The notes under the pieces were generated by a model. The model had not been told where the DNA came from and did not search any database. It worked only from the letters and a program-made list of their open reading frames with translations. 64,000 nucleotides of DNA, from NCBI RefSeq assembly GCF_900083545.1, contig NZ_LT559262.1, positions 3,398,324 through 3,462,323 of the forward strand, read 5' to 3'. Origin of the DNA: Alistipes provencensis (GTDB lineage: Bacteria; Bacteroidota; Bacteroidia; Bacteroidales; Rikenellaceae). Position 1 is the first letter of the stretch, and each line of letters begins with the position of its first letter. Shown piece after piece: positions 63,174-64,000 of the stretch. A program made the translations under genes and the position numbers.

Positions 63174-64000
63174 ATGAATTACACAATCGCCAATATCCGC
63201 ATCTCCCTGCCCGACACCTGCGCGGGAGCGCATTTCACCCGGGCCCTGCACCCGTTCCGGACGGCGGAGCCCGGCCCAGCGGACCTCGCGCTGGAGATCG
63301 TCCCCCGGATTCCGAACGAAGCCGGCTACCGCGAACTCTACCGCTTCGACTTCACCGATGCCGACGCCGACTGCCGCTTCGGGCGCGACGACGCAGGTTA
63401 CCTGCTCGAAATAGCGCCCCGCGACGGCTCCGCCCCGGCCCGCTTCCGCACGGCATACGGCTCAACACAGGCCGCGAGCGACTTCACCCCGCGCCACAAC
63501 CCGGCGTTGCTGCGCTTCGGATTGTGGACGCTCTACAACATCGCCGCCGTCGGCCGCAAAGCCGTGGCTTTCCACTCCTCGGTGATCCGCCACCGCGACC
63601 GGGGCGTGCTGTTCCTCGGGGAGTCGGGAACCGGAAAAAGCACCCACACGCGGCTGTGGCGGGAGCATATCCCCGGCGCCGAACTGCTCAACGACGACAG
63701 TCCGATCATCAGCGCCGGCGACGACGCCCCGCAGGTCTGGGGATCGCCGTGGAGCGGCAAAACGCCCTGCTACCGCAACGAGCACCTGCCCATCGCGGCC
63801 ATCGTGCGGCTCTCGCAGGCCCCGCACAACCGCATCCGCCGCCTGCGCCCGATCGAGGCCATCGGAGCCCTGCTGCCCTCGGCGCCCCCGGCTTTCAGCC
63901 ACGACGAACGGTTGCAGGACGATGTCTGCACCCTGCTCTCGCGGGTGATCGAAAGCGTCCCGGTCTACCACCTCGAATGCCTGCCCGACGCCGACGCGGC
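63174..64000 (+). CDS. HprK-like kinase (ScmC/PEPCK-like P-loop protein), 3'-truncated
   Basis: The frame from ATG 63174 is open to the right edge of the window (275 residues seen). It shows a P-loop GESGTGKST at 149-157 preceded by AFHSSVI and VLFLG, then LLNDDSPII and VWGSPWSGKTPCYRN, the blocks shared by HPr-kinase-like and PEP-carboxykinase-like P-loop proteins that accompany PqqD and nucleotidyltransferase genes in Bacteroidota. Such kinases are associated with peptide-modifying cassettes, but here the partners would be outside the window, so the role is undetermined. It is preceded by the ABC exporter gene with the three-hairpin repeat between them. Confidence 0.8.
   Translation, partial: MNYTIANIRISLPDTCAGAHFTRALHPFRTAEPGPADLALEIVPRIPNEAGYRELYRFDFTDADADCRFGRDDAGYLLEIAPRDGSAPARFRTAYGSTQAASDFTPRHNPALLRFGLWTLYNIAAVGRKAVAFHSSVIRHRDRGVLFLGESGTGKSTHTRLWREHIPGAELLNDDSPIISAGDDAPQVWGSPWSGKTPCYRNEHLPIAAIVRLSQAPHNRIRRLRPIEAIGALLPSAPPAFSHDERLQDDVCTLLSRVIESVPVYHLECLPDADA

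Overview
The window is a 64 kb piece of chromosome from a Bacteroidota bacterium, most likely Rikenellaceae and Alistipes-like. The evidence is SusC/SusD pairs with STN-domain SusC, ECF sigma/FecR regulators, BACON-domain lipoproteins, promoters of the TTTG-N20-TAnnTTTG type, a sodium-pumping NQR complex, and moderately high G+C (37/60 in a hand-counted stretch of a core gene). No rRNA, tRNA, CRISPR array, transposase or prophage was seen.

Layout. 1-4052: end of a TPR protein, then a sialidase-like secreted propeller protein and a sulfatase. 4078-9795: membrane pyrophosphatase hppA, a small lipoprotein, and a minus-strand operon tatD-like / tcdA / D-2-hydroxyacid dehydrogenase / ProXp-type deacylase. 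10124-16044: complete nqrABCDEF operon, ended by a strong hairpin; its NqrC carries an N-terminal rubredoxin-like domain. 16188-30811: polysaccharide-utilization-type locus A (minus strand): sulfatase, BACON lipoprotein, FecR, SusC, SusD, FN3/PQQ-propeller lipoprotein, exported sugar-isomerase-like protein and a propeller lipoprotein; a terminator-like hairpin then precedes an ECF sigma gene and a second sulfatase. 31028-46573: locus B: a divergent ECF sigma, then FecR, SusC, SusD, a BACON lipoprotein, a DUF5689 lipoprotein, two endonuclease/exonuclease/phosphatase-fold enzymes, a sulfatase, a glycerophosphodiester phosphodiesterase and an organophosphate:phosphate antiporter. 46937-63024: housekeeping genes (gpmI, alaS, two M23 peptidases, a MmcQ-like protein, a HAD phosphatase, an AddB-like nuclease, a GIN-domain protein, an AddA-like helicase-nuclease, an ABC exporter). 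63174-end: an HprK-like kinase cut by the window edge.

How the genes work together. Locus A looks like a TonB-dependent uptake system for a sulfated glycan, with two serine-type sulfatases but no glycoside hydrolase that I recognise. Locus B combines glycan-type uptake with enzymes of phosphodiester and phosphate-ester chemistry and a phospho-ester importer; this is the best candidate for an uncharacterised system. The NQR complex and a potassium-dependent-type pyrophosphatase suggest a sodium-based energy economy. Intergenic regions also hold two families of repeated hairpin elements, a perfect palindrome in the nqr leader, and promoters that would give near-leaderless mRNAs.
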